A DNA stretch of 7,865 nucleotides from Oxalobacteraceae bacterium (lineage in GTDB: Bacteria > Pseudomonadota > Gammaproteobacteria > Burkholderiales > Burkholderiaceae_D): assembly GCA_947446335.1 (NCBI GenBank), contig CANFGA010000124.1, positions 1 to 7,865 of the forward strand. The letters run 5' to 3'. Below are positions 1 to 5,778 of this stretch, piece by piece. How positions within the stretch are numbered: position 1 is the first letter of the stretch; every line of letters begins with the position of its first letter. The translations under genes were made by a program, and so were the position numbers. The notes under the pieces are model-generated. The model worked only from the letters and a program-made list of their open reading frames with translations, had not been told where the DNA came from and ran no database searches.

Positions 1-792
1 GGCACGCTGTTCTATACCGGCGTCTCGGTGCTGGTGACAACCGGTGCCTTCACGTTGCTGTACATGATCGTGCCGAACCGCGACATCGATTGGCGCGACG
101 CCGCCTGGGGCGGTTTGCTCGCTGCGCTGGCGTTCGAAGTGGCCAAGCGAGGCTTTGCCGTCTTCATACAGCAAGTGCCGGCGTATTCGAAGATCTATGG
201 CGCGCTGGCGGCGCTGCCGCTGTTCCTGGTCTGGATCTATTTGTGCTGGATGATCACGCTGGCTGGCGCTTTGCTGGCGGCGGCGCTGCCGGTCGTCAAA
301 TACGAGCGCTGGTGGCATGAGGCGGCGCCCGGCGGCGCTTTTGTCGATGCGATGGCGATCCTCACCGTATTGCACTGCGCGCGCGAACGCGCCGATTCGG
401 CGCTGGTGGGTGCCGGCGAAATCCGCAGCGCAACCCGCCTCGGCTTCGACGAAATGGATGAATTGCTGGAAAAGATGCTGGCCCAAGGCTGGGTCGGGCG
501 CATCAGCATGGAAGTGCCGCGCCGGGTGCAGTGGGGCAAGCGTGTCAGCGATAGCGCCGATCACTGGGTCTTGCTGGCGAACCTGAACAAGCTGACGCTG
601 GCCGACGTGTACCGCTTGTTCGTTTTCGGTGGCACCGCGCTCAATGCCGGCGTGGCGACGCTGGCCACCGGCAACGAAGATGGCGCTGCCAGTCGCCGCG
701 CCGCGCTGCTGGCGCGCGAGGTCGAGAGCGCCGTCGAACAAGGGCTGGGGATGTCGTTGCAGCAGCACTTCGACTCGGTCCGCAGCGCATGA
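1..792 (+). CDS. YihY/BrkB-family inner-membrane protein (5' end cut off by window)
   Basis: The frame is open from base 1 to TGA at 790-792, so this is the last 263 residues of a longer protein; its true start lies outside the window. The first ~95 residues hold hydrophobic stretches: about 8-26, 38-58 and a long 68-97 that could form one or two helices. An AY-KIYGALAALPLFLVWIYL stretch inside the last resembles the conserved core of the YihY/virulence factor BrkB family (UPF0761, once misnamed ribonuclease BN). Residues from about 100 onward are hydrophilic and look like a cytoplasmic domain, possibly winged-helix-like (residues ~115-165). Such an extension is usual in the longer proteobacterial members and absent from short ones such as E. 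coli YihY. The molecular function of the family is not firmly established. Family assignment is fairly secure; function is open. Confidence 0.85.
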   Translation, partial: GTLFYTGVSVLVTTGAFTLLYMIVPNRDIDWRDAAWGGLLAALAFEVAKRGFAVFIQQVPAYSKIYGALAALPLFLVWIYLCWMITLAGALLAAALPVVKYERWWHEAAPGGAFVDAMAILTVLHCARERADSALVGAGEIRSATRLGFDEMDELLEKMLAQGWVGRISMEVPRRVQWGKRVSDSADHWVLLANLNKLTLADVYRLFVFGGTALNAGVATLATGNEDGAASRRAALLAREVESAVEQGLGMSLQQHFDSVRSA

Positions 793-801
793 CGCGATGC
801 A

Positions 802-835
802 TCAGGTCGGGCTTTGCTGGCCCGCAAACGCCTGA
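802..835 (+). other. Two-part hairpin behind the yihY-like gene
   Basis: An inner perfect stem CGGGC (808-812) / GCCCG (820-824) sits inside an outer perfect stem TCAGG (802-806) / CCTGA (831-835), starting 9 bases after the stop codon. No T-tract follows, so it is not a canonical intrinsic terminator. It may stabilise the 3' end or be chance in GC-rich DNA. Confidence 0.3.
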
Positions 836-926
836 AATAGGGTCCCGATTGCGCATCGCTTCGAGCGGCCGCGGCAGCATCTGCCAGGCTCTTTATCATC
901 GGTAATGCCGGATCGCCGGCCCCCCC

Positions 927-956
927 TTGGCGACACCCGCTAGTTGGGCTTACAAT
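927..956 (+). promoter_or_regulatory. Likely sigma70 promoter of the CBS-domain gene
   Basis: A -35-like TTGGCG (927-932) and a -10-like TACAAT (951-956) are separated by 18 bases. They match the sigma70 consensus at 4/6 and 5/6 positions. Transcription would start near 963, giving a leader of about 50 bases before the ATG at 1014. The -10 lies at the left edge of a sharply AT-rich patch, which would help melting. A perfect stem GCCGG/CCGGC (907-911/916-920) lies just upstream. Confidence 0.5.
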
Positions 957-985
957 AATAAAAAATTACAAAAAATTACAATAAT
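950..985 (+). repeat. AT-rich short direct repeats in the CBS-gene leader
   Basis: The 10-mer AAAAATTACA occurs twice in tandem (961-970, 971-980). It is flanked by two copies of TTACAATAAT (950-959 and 976-985), so TTACA occurs three times. The patch is almost free of G and contrasts strongly with the GC-rich flanks. It overlaps the -10 and transcription start of the CBS gene, so it is probably part of the promoter or leader. Confidence 0.7.
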
Positions 986-1001
986 CTCATCCACAGCGCA
1001 C

Positions 1002-1005
1002 AGGA
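1002..1005 (+). promoter_or_regulatory. Shine-Dalgarno site that sets the CBS-gene start
   Basis: AGGA lies 8 bases before the ATG at 1014. The frame is open further upstream to about 927, but that extension would be translated through the AT-rich promoter patch and has no ribosome-binding site. The protein from 1014 also begins directly with the first CBS motif. Confidence 0.65.
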
Positions 1006-1013
1006 CGGTCTCA

Positions 1014-1460
1014 ATGAAAGTTTCCGAAATTCTTCAGGTAAAAGGTAACATTCTTTACACGGTCACTCCGGACCAGCCGCTGGCGGATGCGGTCAGCACG
1101 ATGGCCGACAAGGACATCGGTTCGCTGGTGGTGATGGAATTTGGCGATCTGGTCGGCATGCTGACCTTTCGCGAAGTGCTGAAGTCGCTGAAAGAAAACG
1201 ACGGCTCGGTCGGCAGTGGCACCGTGCGCAAGCATATGGATGATCATCCGATCACGGTCACGCCGGATACCGAAATCAATGAAGTTCGCCGCATGATGCT
1301 GGAAAAGCATGCGCGTTATCTGCCTGTGATGGATGCAAAAACCTTGCTCGGCGTGATCTCCTTTTATGATGTCGCCCGGGCAGTGCTGGATGCGCAAAGC
1401 TTTGAAAACCGGATGTTGAAAGCCTACATCCGCGACTGGCCGGCCGAAACGGCGGACTGA
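1014..1460 (+). CDS. Stand-alone CBS-pair domain protein
   Basis: This 148-residue cytoplasmic protein is made almost entirely of two CBS motifs, a Bateman module: residues ~5-60 and ~70-127. Each ends with the usual hydrophobic strand and turn, GMLTFREV (48-55) and GVISFYDV (113-120). In CBS domains the T/S-x-x-D at this point often contacts the ribose of a bound adenine nucleotide. Here the second motif keeps S-x-x-D, while the first has T-x-x-E. No catalytic, transporter or DNA-binding domain is attached. CBS modules generally sense AMP, ATP, SAM or related ligands and regulate a partner, but the partner here is unknown. The start is chosen for the AGGA at 1002-1005. The gene has its own likely promoter and appears monocistronic, since aroC follows after 119 bases with its own -10 signal. 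Confidence 0.88.
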   Translation: MKVSEILQVKGNILYTVTPDQPLADAVSTMADKDIGSLVVMEFGDLVGMLTFREVLKSLKENDGSVGSGTVRKHMDDHPITVTPDTEINEVRRMMLEKHARYLPVMDAKTLLGVISFYDVARAVLDAQSFENRMLKAYIRDWPAETAD

Positions 1461-1462
1461 AT

Positions 1463-1480
1463 GGGCAGATCATGCTGCCC
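1463..1480 (+). other. Short hairpin just after the CBS gene
   Basis: Perfect 6-base arms GGGCAG (1463-1468) and CTGCCC (1475-1480) enclose a 6-base loop, starting 2 bases after the stop codon. The sequence after it is TTGGCTCT, with no clear T-run. It could be a weak or Rho-assisted terminator or an RNA 3'-end stabiliser. Confidence 0.35.
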
Positions 1481-1540
1481 TTGGCTCTCCCGTCAAGGCG
1501 GCTTCTGCATCGATTGATGGTCGTGATCGGCGCGCCGGAC

Positions 1541-1549
1541 TGGTAGAAT
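1541..1549 (+). promoter_or_regulatory. Extended -10 promoter candidate for aroC
   Basis: TGG followed by TAGAAT (1544-1549) fits an extended -10 element (TGn-TAnnAT). No good -35 is present at 16-18 bases upstream. Transcription would start near 1556, leaving a short leader of about 24 bases before the aroC ATG. Confidence 0.4.
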
Positions 1550-1579
1550 TGGCTTTTTTCCATCCTACCTTCATCGATC

Positions 1580-2674
1580 ATGTCCGGAAATTCATTTGGC
1601 AAGCTGTTTACTGTTACCACCTTCGGCGAATCGCACGGCCCGGCGATCGGTTGCGTCATCGATGGCTGTCCACCCGGCTTGCCCTTGTCCGAGGCCGATA
1701 TCCAGCCTGAACTGGATCGGCGCAAACCCGGCACCTCGCGCCACGTCACACAGCGCAAGGAGTCCGATACGGTCGAGATATTGTCCGGCGTTTATCAGGG
1801 CGTCACCACCGGCACCCCGATCACGCTGCTGATCCGCAACGAAGACCAGCGCAGCAAGGATTATGGCAACATTGCCGAGAGTTTTCGCCCCGGCCATGCC
1901 GATTACACTTACTGGCATAAATACGGCGTGCGCGATCCGCGCGGCGGCGGTCGCTCGTCGGCGCGTTTGACGGCGCCCGTGGTTGGCGCCGCGGCGATCG
2001 CAAAAAAATGGCTATTCCAGCAATATGGCACCGTGTTCAAGGGTTGCATGAGCCAACTGGGCGACATTGTCGTCCCGTTCCAGGACTGGGACCAGGTACC
2101 AAACAATCCCTTTTTTGCCGCCACCGGCGACCTGGATCTGATCGCGCAGATGGAAGCGGCGATGGATCAGTTGCGGCGCGACGGCGATTCGATCGGTGCC
2201 CGCATCGACGTGGTGGCGCAGCATGTGCCGGTCGGCCTGGGGCAGCCGATCTACGACAAACTCGATGCCGACATCGCCTACGCGATGATGGGAATTAATG
2301 CGGTGAAGGGCGTCGAGATCGGCGCCGGCTTCAAATCGGTCGCTCAAAAAGGCTCCGAGCATGGCGACGAACTGACCCCTGATGGCTTCGTCGGCAACAA
2401 CGCCGGCGGTGTGCTGGGCGGCATCTCGAGTGGCCAGGACATCACCGTCTCGATCGCGATCAAGCCGACATCGTCGATCCGCACGCCGCGCCGGTCGATC
2501 GACAAGGAAGGCAACCCGGTCATCGTGGAAACCTTCGGTCGCCACGATCCCTGCGTCGGCATCCGCGCCACGCCGATCGCCGAAGCGATGCTGGCTTTGG
2601 TGCTGATCGATCACGCGTTGATGCAGCGCGCCCAGTGCGGCGATGTGCACGTGGCGACGCCCACGATATCCTGA
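1580..2674 (+). CDS. aroC: Chorismate synthase
   Basis: This is the last step of the shikimate pathway: it converts 5-enolpyruvylshikimate-3-phosphate to chorismate, the precursor of aromatic amino acids, folate and quinones, using reduced FMN. The protein is 364 residues, the usual length for the bacterial monofunctional enzyme, and aligns from end to end with E. coli AroC from memory. Visible hallmarks are GESHG (16-20), FRPGHADYTY (102-111) with the conserved His106, GGGRSSAR (122-129), a KPTSSI-R-R-SID stretch, and GRHDPCVGIRATPIAEAM near the C-terminus. The start at 1580 keeps the normal MSGNSFGKLF N-terminus. No Shine-Dalgarno sequence is visible before it, which is odd for a housekeeping gene. 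upp follows 24 bases after the stop, suggesting co-transcription. Confidence 0.97.
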   Translation: MSGNSFGKLFTVTTFGESHGPAIGCVIDGCPPGLPLSEADIQPELDRRKPGTSRHVTQRKESDTVEILSGVYQGVTTGTPITLLIRNEDQRSKDYGNIAESFRPGHADYTYWHKYGVRDPRGGGRSSARLTAPVVGAAAIAKKWLFQQYGTVFKGCMSQLGDIVVPFQDWDQVPNNPFFAATGDLDLIAQMEAAMDQLRRDGDSIGARIDVVAQHVPVGLGQPIYDKLDADIAYAMMGINAVKGVEIGAGFKSVAQKGSEHGDELTPDGFVGNNAGGVLGGISSGQDITVSIAIKPTSSIRTPRRSIDKEGNPVIVETFGRHDPCVGIRATPIAEAMLALVLIDHALMQRAQCGDVHVATPTIS

Positions 2675-2698
2675 AACCAAGACAAAAATTATCCAACC

Positions 2699-3349
2699 AT
2701 GAAACAAGACCCGCGCTTCCCGAATCTCTTCATCACCGATCATCCCTTGATTCAGCATAAATTGAGTCACATGCGCGAGCGCGACACGTCGACGCGCACC
2801 TTTCGCGAACTGCTGAAGGAAATCACGCTGTTGATGGGCTATGAAATCACCCGCGATCTGCCGTTGACCACGCGCCAAATCGAGACTCCGTTGATGACGC
2901 TCGATGCGCCTGTCATCGCTGGAAAAAAACTGGCGATCGTGCCGATTTTGCGCGCCGGCATCGGCATGAGCGATGGCTTGCTCAATCTGGTGCCGTCGGC
3001 CCGGGTCGGCCATATCGGTGTCTTTCGCGATCCGGAAACCCATCAGCCGGTCGAATACCTGGTGCGTTTGCCCGACTTGAATGAACGCACCTTCATCTTG
3101 TGCGATCCGATGGTGGCGACCGGCAATTCGGCGGTGCACGCCGTCAATGTCCTGAAGTCGCGCGGCGTCAAGGATGAACAAATCATTTTTCTGGCGCTGG
3201 TGGCAGCGCCCGAAGGAGTGACCGTGTTCCAGGAAGCGCATCCCGGCGTGAAGATGTACGCCGCCTCGCTCGACTCGCATTTGAACGAGCACGCTTACAT
3301 CGTCCCCGGGCTGGGCGATGCAGGGGATCGTATTTTTGGCACCAAGTAA
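2699..3349 (+). CDS. upp: Uracil phosphoribosyltransferase
   Basis: A pyrimidine-salvage enzyme that joins uracil and PRPP to give UMP and pyrophosphate in the cytoplasm. The 216 residues are slightly longer than E. coli Upp (208). Family features are visible: PILRAGIGMSDGLL (82-95), the PRPP-binding loop CDPMVATGNS (135-144), VAAPEG (168-173), and the C-terminal uracil-binding signature GLGDAGDRIFGTK (204-216). The PRPP loop has Asn where E. coli has the second Gly (ATGNS instead of ATGGS), a substitution I believe is common outside enterics. The gene begins 24 bases after aroC, with no terminator or clear promoter between, so it probably shares the aroC transcript. No strong Shine-Dalgarno sequence precedes the ATG. 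aroC and upp have no direct metabolic link. Confidence 0.96.
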   Translation: MKQDPRFPNLFITDHPLIQHKLSHMRERDTSTRTFRELLKEITLLMGYEITRDLPLTTRQIETPLMTLDAPVIAGKKLAIVPILRAGIGMSDGLLNLVPSARVGHIGVFRDPETHQPVEYLVRLPDLNERTFILCDPMVATGNSAVHAVNVLKSRGVKDEQIIFLALVAAPEGVTVFQEAHPGVKMYAASLDSHLNEHAYIVPGLGDAGDRIFGTK

Positions 3350-3357
3350 ACAGTTCC

Positions 3358-3402
3358 CAAGCAGTTGTGCTTGCTTATCCTTGTGCTTGATGTAGCACAA
3401 GG
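3358..3402 (+). other. Tandem hairpins behind upp with a repeated arm
   Basis: The first stem is CAAGCA (3358-3363) / TGCTTG (3368-3373) with loop GTTG. The second is a perfect 8-base stem CCTTGTGC (3379-3386) / GCACAAGG (3395-3402) with an 8-base loop. TTGTGCTTG occurs twice (3365-3373 and 3381-3389), so the GCACAA arm could pair with either copy. No T-tract follows on either strand. A role in ending or stabilising the upp transcript is plausible but unproven. Confidence 0.5.
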
Positions 3403-3531
3403 AAGCCGCCAATGTTGGCATGTATGCTATTGTTACGCCTATGAAGCTGGCGTGCCGCAAGAGCGGAGTGAAACGAGAAAAGCAGTGTTTGCAAGTTTAT
3501 TTTGGCAGAGATCGTTTTCTTTCGTTTTGTT

Positions 3532-3540
3532 TGGTACAAT
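3532..3540 (+). promoter_or_regulatory. Extended -10 promoter of the cold-shock gene
   Basis: TGG-TACAAT (hexamer 3535-3540) is a good extended -10 element. No -35 stands out at normal spacing; the best match, TTGGCA (3502-3507), is 27 bases away. The upstream segment is T-rich. Transcription would start near 3547, giving a leader of about 100 bases, in line with the long 5' leaders known for cspA-type genes. Confidence 0.55.
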
Positions 3541-3543
3541 ATG

Positions 3544-3622
3544 GAATCGTTGGATTCGAGGTGGCAGTGAAGTTTTTCTGTCATTCCTTTCTTGCTTCAA
3601 ACGATATAACGGGCGCAAGCCC
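3544..3622 (+). promoter_or_regulatory. Structured 5' leader of the cold-shock gene
   Basis: Two compact hairpins are visible: GAATC (3544-3548) / GATTC (3553-3557) with loop GTTG, and GGGC (3611-3614) / GCCC (3619-3622) closed by the GNRA-type tetraloop GCAA. The second lies about 15 bases before the Shine-Dalgarno site. E. coli cspA has a long leader whose fold changes with temperature and controls translation. A similar role here is inferred only from position and structure. Confidence 0.4.
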
Positions 3623-3636
3623 AACTTAACTGAAAT

Positions 3637-3640
3637 AGGA
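3637..3640 (+). promoter_or_regulatory. Shine-Dalgarno site of the cold-shock gene
   Basis: AGGA lies 7 bases before the ATG at 3648, in an otherwise A/T-rich, probably unpaired stretch that follows the GCAA-loop hairpin. It is among the best-placed ribosome-binding sites in the window and fits a highly expressed gene. Confidence 0.7.
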
Positions 3641-3647
3641 AATTGTA

Positions 3648-3851
3648 ATGGCAACTGGCATCGTAAAATGGTTTAATGATTCGAAGGGCTTCGGCTTTAT
3701 CACACCTGACGAAGGCGGCGAAGATCTGTTCGCTCACTTCTCGGCTATCCAGTCGAATGGCTTCAAGTCCCTGCAAGAGAACCAACGCGTTTCTTTTGAA
3801 GTGACAGCTGGCCCAAAAGGCAAGCAAGCTTCGAACATTCAGCCAATCTAA
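3648..3851 (+). CDS. CspA-family cold-shock protein
   Basis: A 67-residue single cold-shock domain, the standard length for this family. It binds single-stranded RNA and DNA and acts as an RNA chaperone that melts structure, notably after cold shock. Visible motifs are KWFN (7-10), RNP1 KGFGFI (13-18) and RNP2 LFAHF (27-31; VFVHF in E. coli CspA), followed by the usual QRVSFEV strand and a GPKGKQASN C-terminal strand. Codon use is less GC-biased than in neighbouring genes, as often seen in highly expressed csp genes. It is monocistronic: own promoter, structured leader and strong ribosome-binding site upstream, strong terminator directly downstream. Which csp paralogue this is, and whether it is cold-induced or constitutive, cannot be told from the sequence. 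Confidence 0.95.
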   Translation: MATGIVKWFNDSKGFGFITPDEGGEDLFAHFSAIQSNGFKSLQENQRVSFEVTAGPKGKQASNIQPI

Positions 3852-3871
3852 TACGCTGAATCAAACGAAAT

Positions 3872-3903
3872 AAAAAAATCCTCGGTTTCCGAGGATTTTT
3901 TTT
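3872..3903 (+). terminator. Strong bidirectional intrinsic terminator
   Basis: Arms TCCTCGG (3879-3885) and CCGAGGA (3889-3895) form a perfect GC-rich stem with a tiny loop. The stem is extended by A7 (3872-3878) facing T8 (3896-3903). Read on the + strand it ends the cold-shock transcript 20 bases after its stop. Read on the - strand the A-tract becomes a U-tract, so it can also end the convergent LysR-gene transcript. Confidence 0.92.
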
Positions 3904-3986
3904 CGTCCTGATTTTGTGATGGCAGGGCAGGCCTGGTTTTCGTCGCCAACCGTGATGGTGATTGATCCTGGCGCCAGGCTTGCGCC

Positions 3987-4904
3987 TCAGGCCGATTTGT
4001 CGCATTGGTTCCAGTATTCGGCATGCGAATAGCTGTGGCGCAAGAAGTCGACAAAGGCGCGTATGCGTAGCGGCAAATGGCGACGCTGCGCAAAAACGGC
4101 ATAAATGTCATTGCCGGGCGCGGCGAACTGATCGAGCACCGTGCTCAGTTTGCCGGCATCGATCTCCCTGCCTACTTCCCACATCGAGCGCCACGCCAGC
4201 CCTTTGCCGGCCAGCGCCCAGTCGAGCAGCACTTCGCCATCGTTGCAGCCCATGTTGCCGGCCACTTTCAGCGTCACGTTCTTGCCGTGTTCGTGGAAAG
4301 TCCAGCCGCGCTGGCTGCCTTCGTTGCTGATCGTCAGGCAATTGTGCCTGGCCAGGTCCGCCAGGGTCAGCGGCGTGCCATGGCGTTTCAAATAGCTGGG
4401 CGAACCGACCAGAACGCGATGATTGGTGGCCAGTTTGACGCCGACCAGGCTGGAATCGGACAGGCTGGCGATCCTGATGGCGACATCGATTCCTTCGCCG
4501 ATCAGGTCGACGATGCGGTCATTGAGGTTCAGCGCCGCGCTGACATCGCGATGCTCGGCTAGAAACGACGGCAGCAGCGGTGCCACATGTTGCCGGCCAA
4601 ATCCGGCGGGAGCGGAGATGAGCAGGTGTCCGCGCGCTTTTGCGCTGCGCTCGGCAACGGCCGATTCCGCCTCTTCCAGTTCCGACAGGATGCGCTGGCA
4701 ATCTTCCAGGAAAGCGGCGCCCTCGTTGGTCAGGGCCAGCTTGCGCGTGGTTCTCTGCAGCAGTTTGATGCCCAGTCGTTGTTCCAGCGCATCGAGGCGG
4801 CGCCCTATCATCGCTGGCGCAATGCCCTCGGCGCGCGCCGCTGCCGACAGACTGCCCCTGGCGATCACTTCGACGAAGGTGGATAGTTGCTTGAATTGAC
4901 CCAT
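3987..4904 (-). CDS. LysR-type transcriptional regulator
   Basis: A 305-residue DNA-binding regulator of typical LysR length. Residues 1-60 form the winged helix-turn-helix, with the family pattern F-x-x-V-x-x-x-GS-x-SAAA, then RR-x-x-x-LE-x-x-LG-x-x-LL-x-RT-x-R and LT-x-x-G. A linker helix (~62-90) leads to a periplasmic-binding-protein-like effector domain (~91-297). The style (GHLLISAPAGFGRQHVAPLL, IDVAIRI) resembles the CrgA/DmlR subgroup. The ATG at 4904 is chosen because it starts right at the HTH. An upstream in-frame ATG at 4958 would add 18 atypical residues and overlap gloB. The gene begins 19 bases after the gloB stop on the same strand, so the two may be co-transcribed. LysR genes often control a neighbouring divergent gene; none is adjacent here, so the target is unknown. 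Confidence 0.93.
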   Translation of the reverse strand: MGQFKQLSTFVEVIARGSLSAAARAEGIAPAMIGRRLDALEQRLGIKLLQRTTRKLALTNEGAAFLEDCQRILSELEEAESAVAERSAKARGHLLISAPAGFGRQHVAPLLPSFLAEHRDVSAALNLNDRIVDLIGEGIDVAIRIASLSDSSLVGVKLATNHRVLVGSPSYLKRHGTPLTLADLARHNCLTISNEGSQRGWTFHEHGKNVTLKVAGNMGCNDGEVLLDWALAGKGLAWRSMWEVGREIDAGKLSTVLDQFAAPGNDIYAVFAQRRHLPLRIRAFVDFLRHSYSHAEYWNQCDKSA

Positions 4905-4923
4905 GTTTTCAGTTGCCCATGAT

Positions 4924-5754
4924 TTAAAAGCGGTCTTTCCATTGTCGCAGTGCGGCAAACGCCGCTACCGCAGGCGCATCGAGGGCCAGTTTGTGCGCCG
5001 CGACCAGGCTTGCGACGATGGCTGGTTCACGGTAGCGCAGGAACGGATTACTGGCTTTCTCCATCGCCATCGTGCTGGGCACCGTTGGCTTGCCTTGCGC
5101 GCGCAGGGCGGTATCGTGCTCCACTCGCGTCGCCAGCGCGGCATTGCTTGGTTCAACTGCGCTGGCGAAGCGCAGGTTGGAAAGCGTGTATTCATGCGCG
5201 CAAAATACCAAGGTTGCATCAGGCAGTGCGGACAGCTTCTCGAGCGAGTTGGCCATTTGCGCCGGTGTGCCTTCGAACAGGCGGCCGCAACCGCCGGCAA
5301 ACAGCGTGTCGCCGCAAAATAGCCAACCCGCTTCCTGGTCCTGACTTTGCTGCTGCTCTTGTCCTTGGCGCAGGTAAGCGACATGGCCGCTGGTGTGGCC
5401 AGGCACATCGAGCACCGACAGTTGCAGATCCGGTTGCATCAGCTTGACCGTATCGCCCTGGACCAGCTTGTGCGTCACTGTCGCAATCGATTCATGCGCC
5501 GGTCCGAACACGGGCACCGCATAATGCTGCAATAATTCGGGGACGCCACCGATATGGTCAGCGTGGTGGTGTGTGAGTAAAATGGCAGTCAGAGTCAGGT
5601 CGTGCTCTTTCAATGCCGCAAGAATAGGCTGCGCATCGCCCGGATCGACGACGGCAGCGTGCACGCCATCGTGGATCAGCCACAGATAGTTGTCATTGAA
5701 GGCGGGAACGGTGAGTACGCGCAGGGCGTGCTTGGTATGGATGGTCATGGTCAT
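4924..5754 (-). CDS. gloB: Hydroxyacylglutathione hydrolase (glyoxalase II)
   Basis: The second step of methylglyoxal detoxification: it hydrolyses S-lactoylglutathione to D-lactate and glutathione in the cytoplasm with a binuclear metal centre. It has the metallo-beta-lactamase fold. Numbering from the ATG at 5754 (276 residues), metal ligands are visible in THHHADH (61-67; H62, H64, D66, H67), PGHTSGH (118-124; H120), GDTLFAGGCGR (D149) and CAHEYT (H187). The C-terminus has the NPFLR motif associated with glutathione binding. A Gln-rich insert at residues ~130-143 makes the protein longer than the usual ~255. A second Met two codons later is an equally plausible start, and neither has a clear Shine-Dalgarno site. 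The frame is open 60 codons further upstream, but that would run into the divergent methyltransferase gene. Starts of the divergent pair are only 24 bases apart. Confidence 0.95.
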   Translation of the reverse strand: MTMTIHTKHALRVLTVPAFNDNYLWLIHDGVHAAVVDPGDAQPILAALKEHDLTLTAILLTHHHADHIGGVPELLQHYAVPVFGPAHESIATVTHKLVQGDTVKLMQPDLQLSVLDVPGHTSGHVAYLRQGQEQQQSQDQEAGWLFCGDTLFAGGCGRLFEGTPAQMANSLEKLSALPDATLVFCAHEYTLSNLRFASAVEPSNAALATRVEHDTALRAQGKPTVPSTMAMEKASNPFLRYREPAIVASLVAAHKLALDAPAVAAFAALRQWKDRF

Positions 5755-5768
5755 CGATGAAATTGAAA

Positions 5769-5772
5769 AAGG
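5769..5772 (+). promoter_or_regulatory. Shine-Dalgarno site of the methyltransferase gene
   Basis: AAGG, within AAAAAGG, lies 6 bases before the ATG at 5779 and supports that start. No convincing promoter for this gene is visible upstream; it would have to lie inside the beginning of gloB. Confidence 0.6.
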
Positions 5773-5778
5773 CGAAGC

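Larger units (their letters stand above)
3350..3647 (+). other. Intergenic region between upp and the cold-shock gene
   Basis: This 298-base stretch is more AT-rich than its surroundings. From left to right it holds two hairpins behind upp, a small palindrome GCCAA-TG-TTGGC (3408-3419), a stem CCGC/GCGG (3455-3466), a T-rich segment (3494-3534), an extended -10 promoter, and the leader of the cold-shock gene. Short open frames cross it (for example from 3365 or 3420) but lack convincing ribosome-binding sites and recognisable protein features, so I do not call a gene. A small RNA cannot be excluded. Confidence 0.6.

Noticed and set aside
135..144. Asn in the PRPP loop of Upp (ATGNS) as a defect
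   Set aside because: These are protein residue numbers of Upp. I recall the same variant from many non-enteric Upp proteins, and all other active-site motifs are intact.
927..1013. 29-codon N-terminal extension of the CBS protein
   Set aside because: It would run through the promoter and AT-rich repeats and lacks a Shine-Dalgarno site. The ATG at 1014 has AGGA 8 bases upstream and begins at the CBS domain.
1534..1559. Possible intrinsic terminator before aroC (GCCGG/TTGGC followed by six T)
   Set aside because: The stem needs two G-T pairs and a 10-base loop, and it overlaps the extended -10 element. The T-run is more likely part of the promoter start region.
2686..2694. DnaA-box-like TTATCCAAC before upp
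   Set aside because: It has two mismatches to the consensus and stands alone, with no AT-rich element or further boxes. It is best explained as chance.
2012..3460. 482-codon open frame on the - strand opposite aroC and upp
   Set aside because: It lies fully antisense to two clear conserved genes. Its product is rich in His, Arg, Asp and Gln with no recognisable domain, the usual look of an antisense shadow in GC-rich DNA. No ribosome-binding site or promoter supports it.
3365..3676. Small open frames between upp and the cold-shock gene
   Set aside because: They overlap the csp promoter, leader and start in other frames, lack good ribosome-binding sites and show no recognisable protein pattern.
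4905..4958. 18-codon extension of the LysR protein
   Set aside because: It would overlap the end of gloB, and the added residues are not LysR-like. The ATG at 4904 starts at the HTH as in the family.
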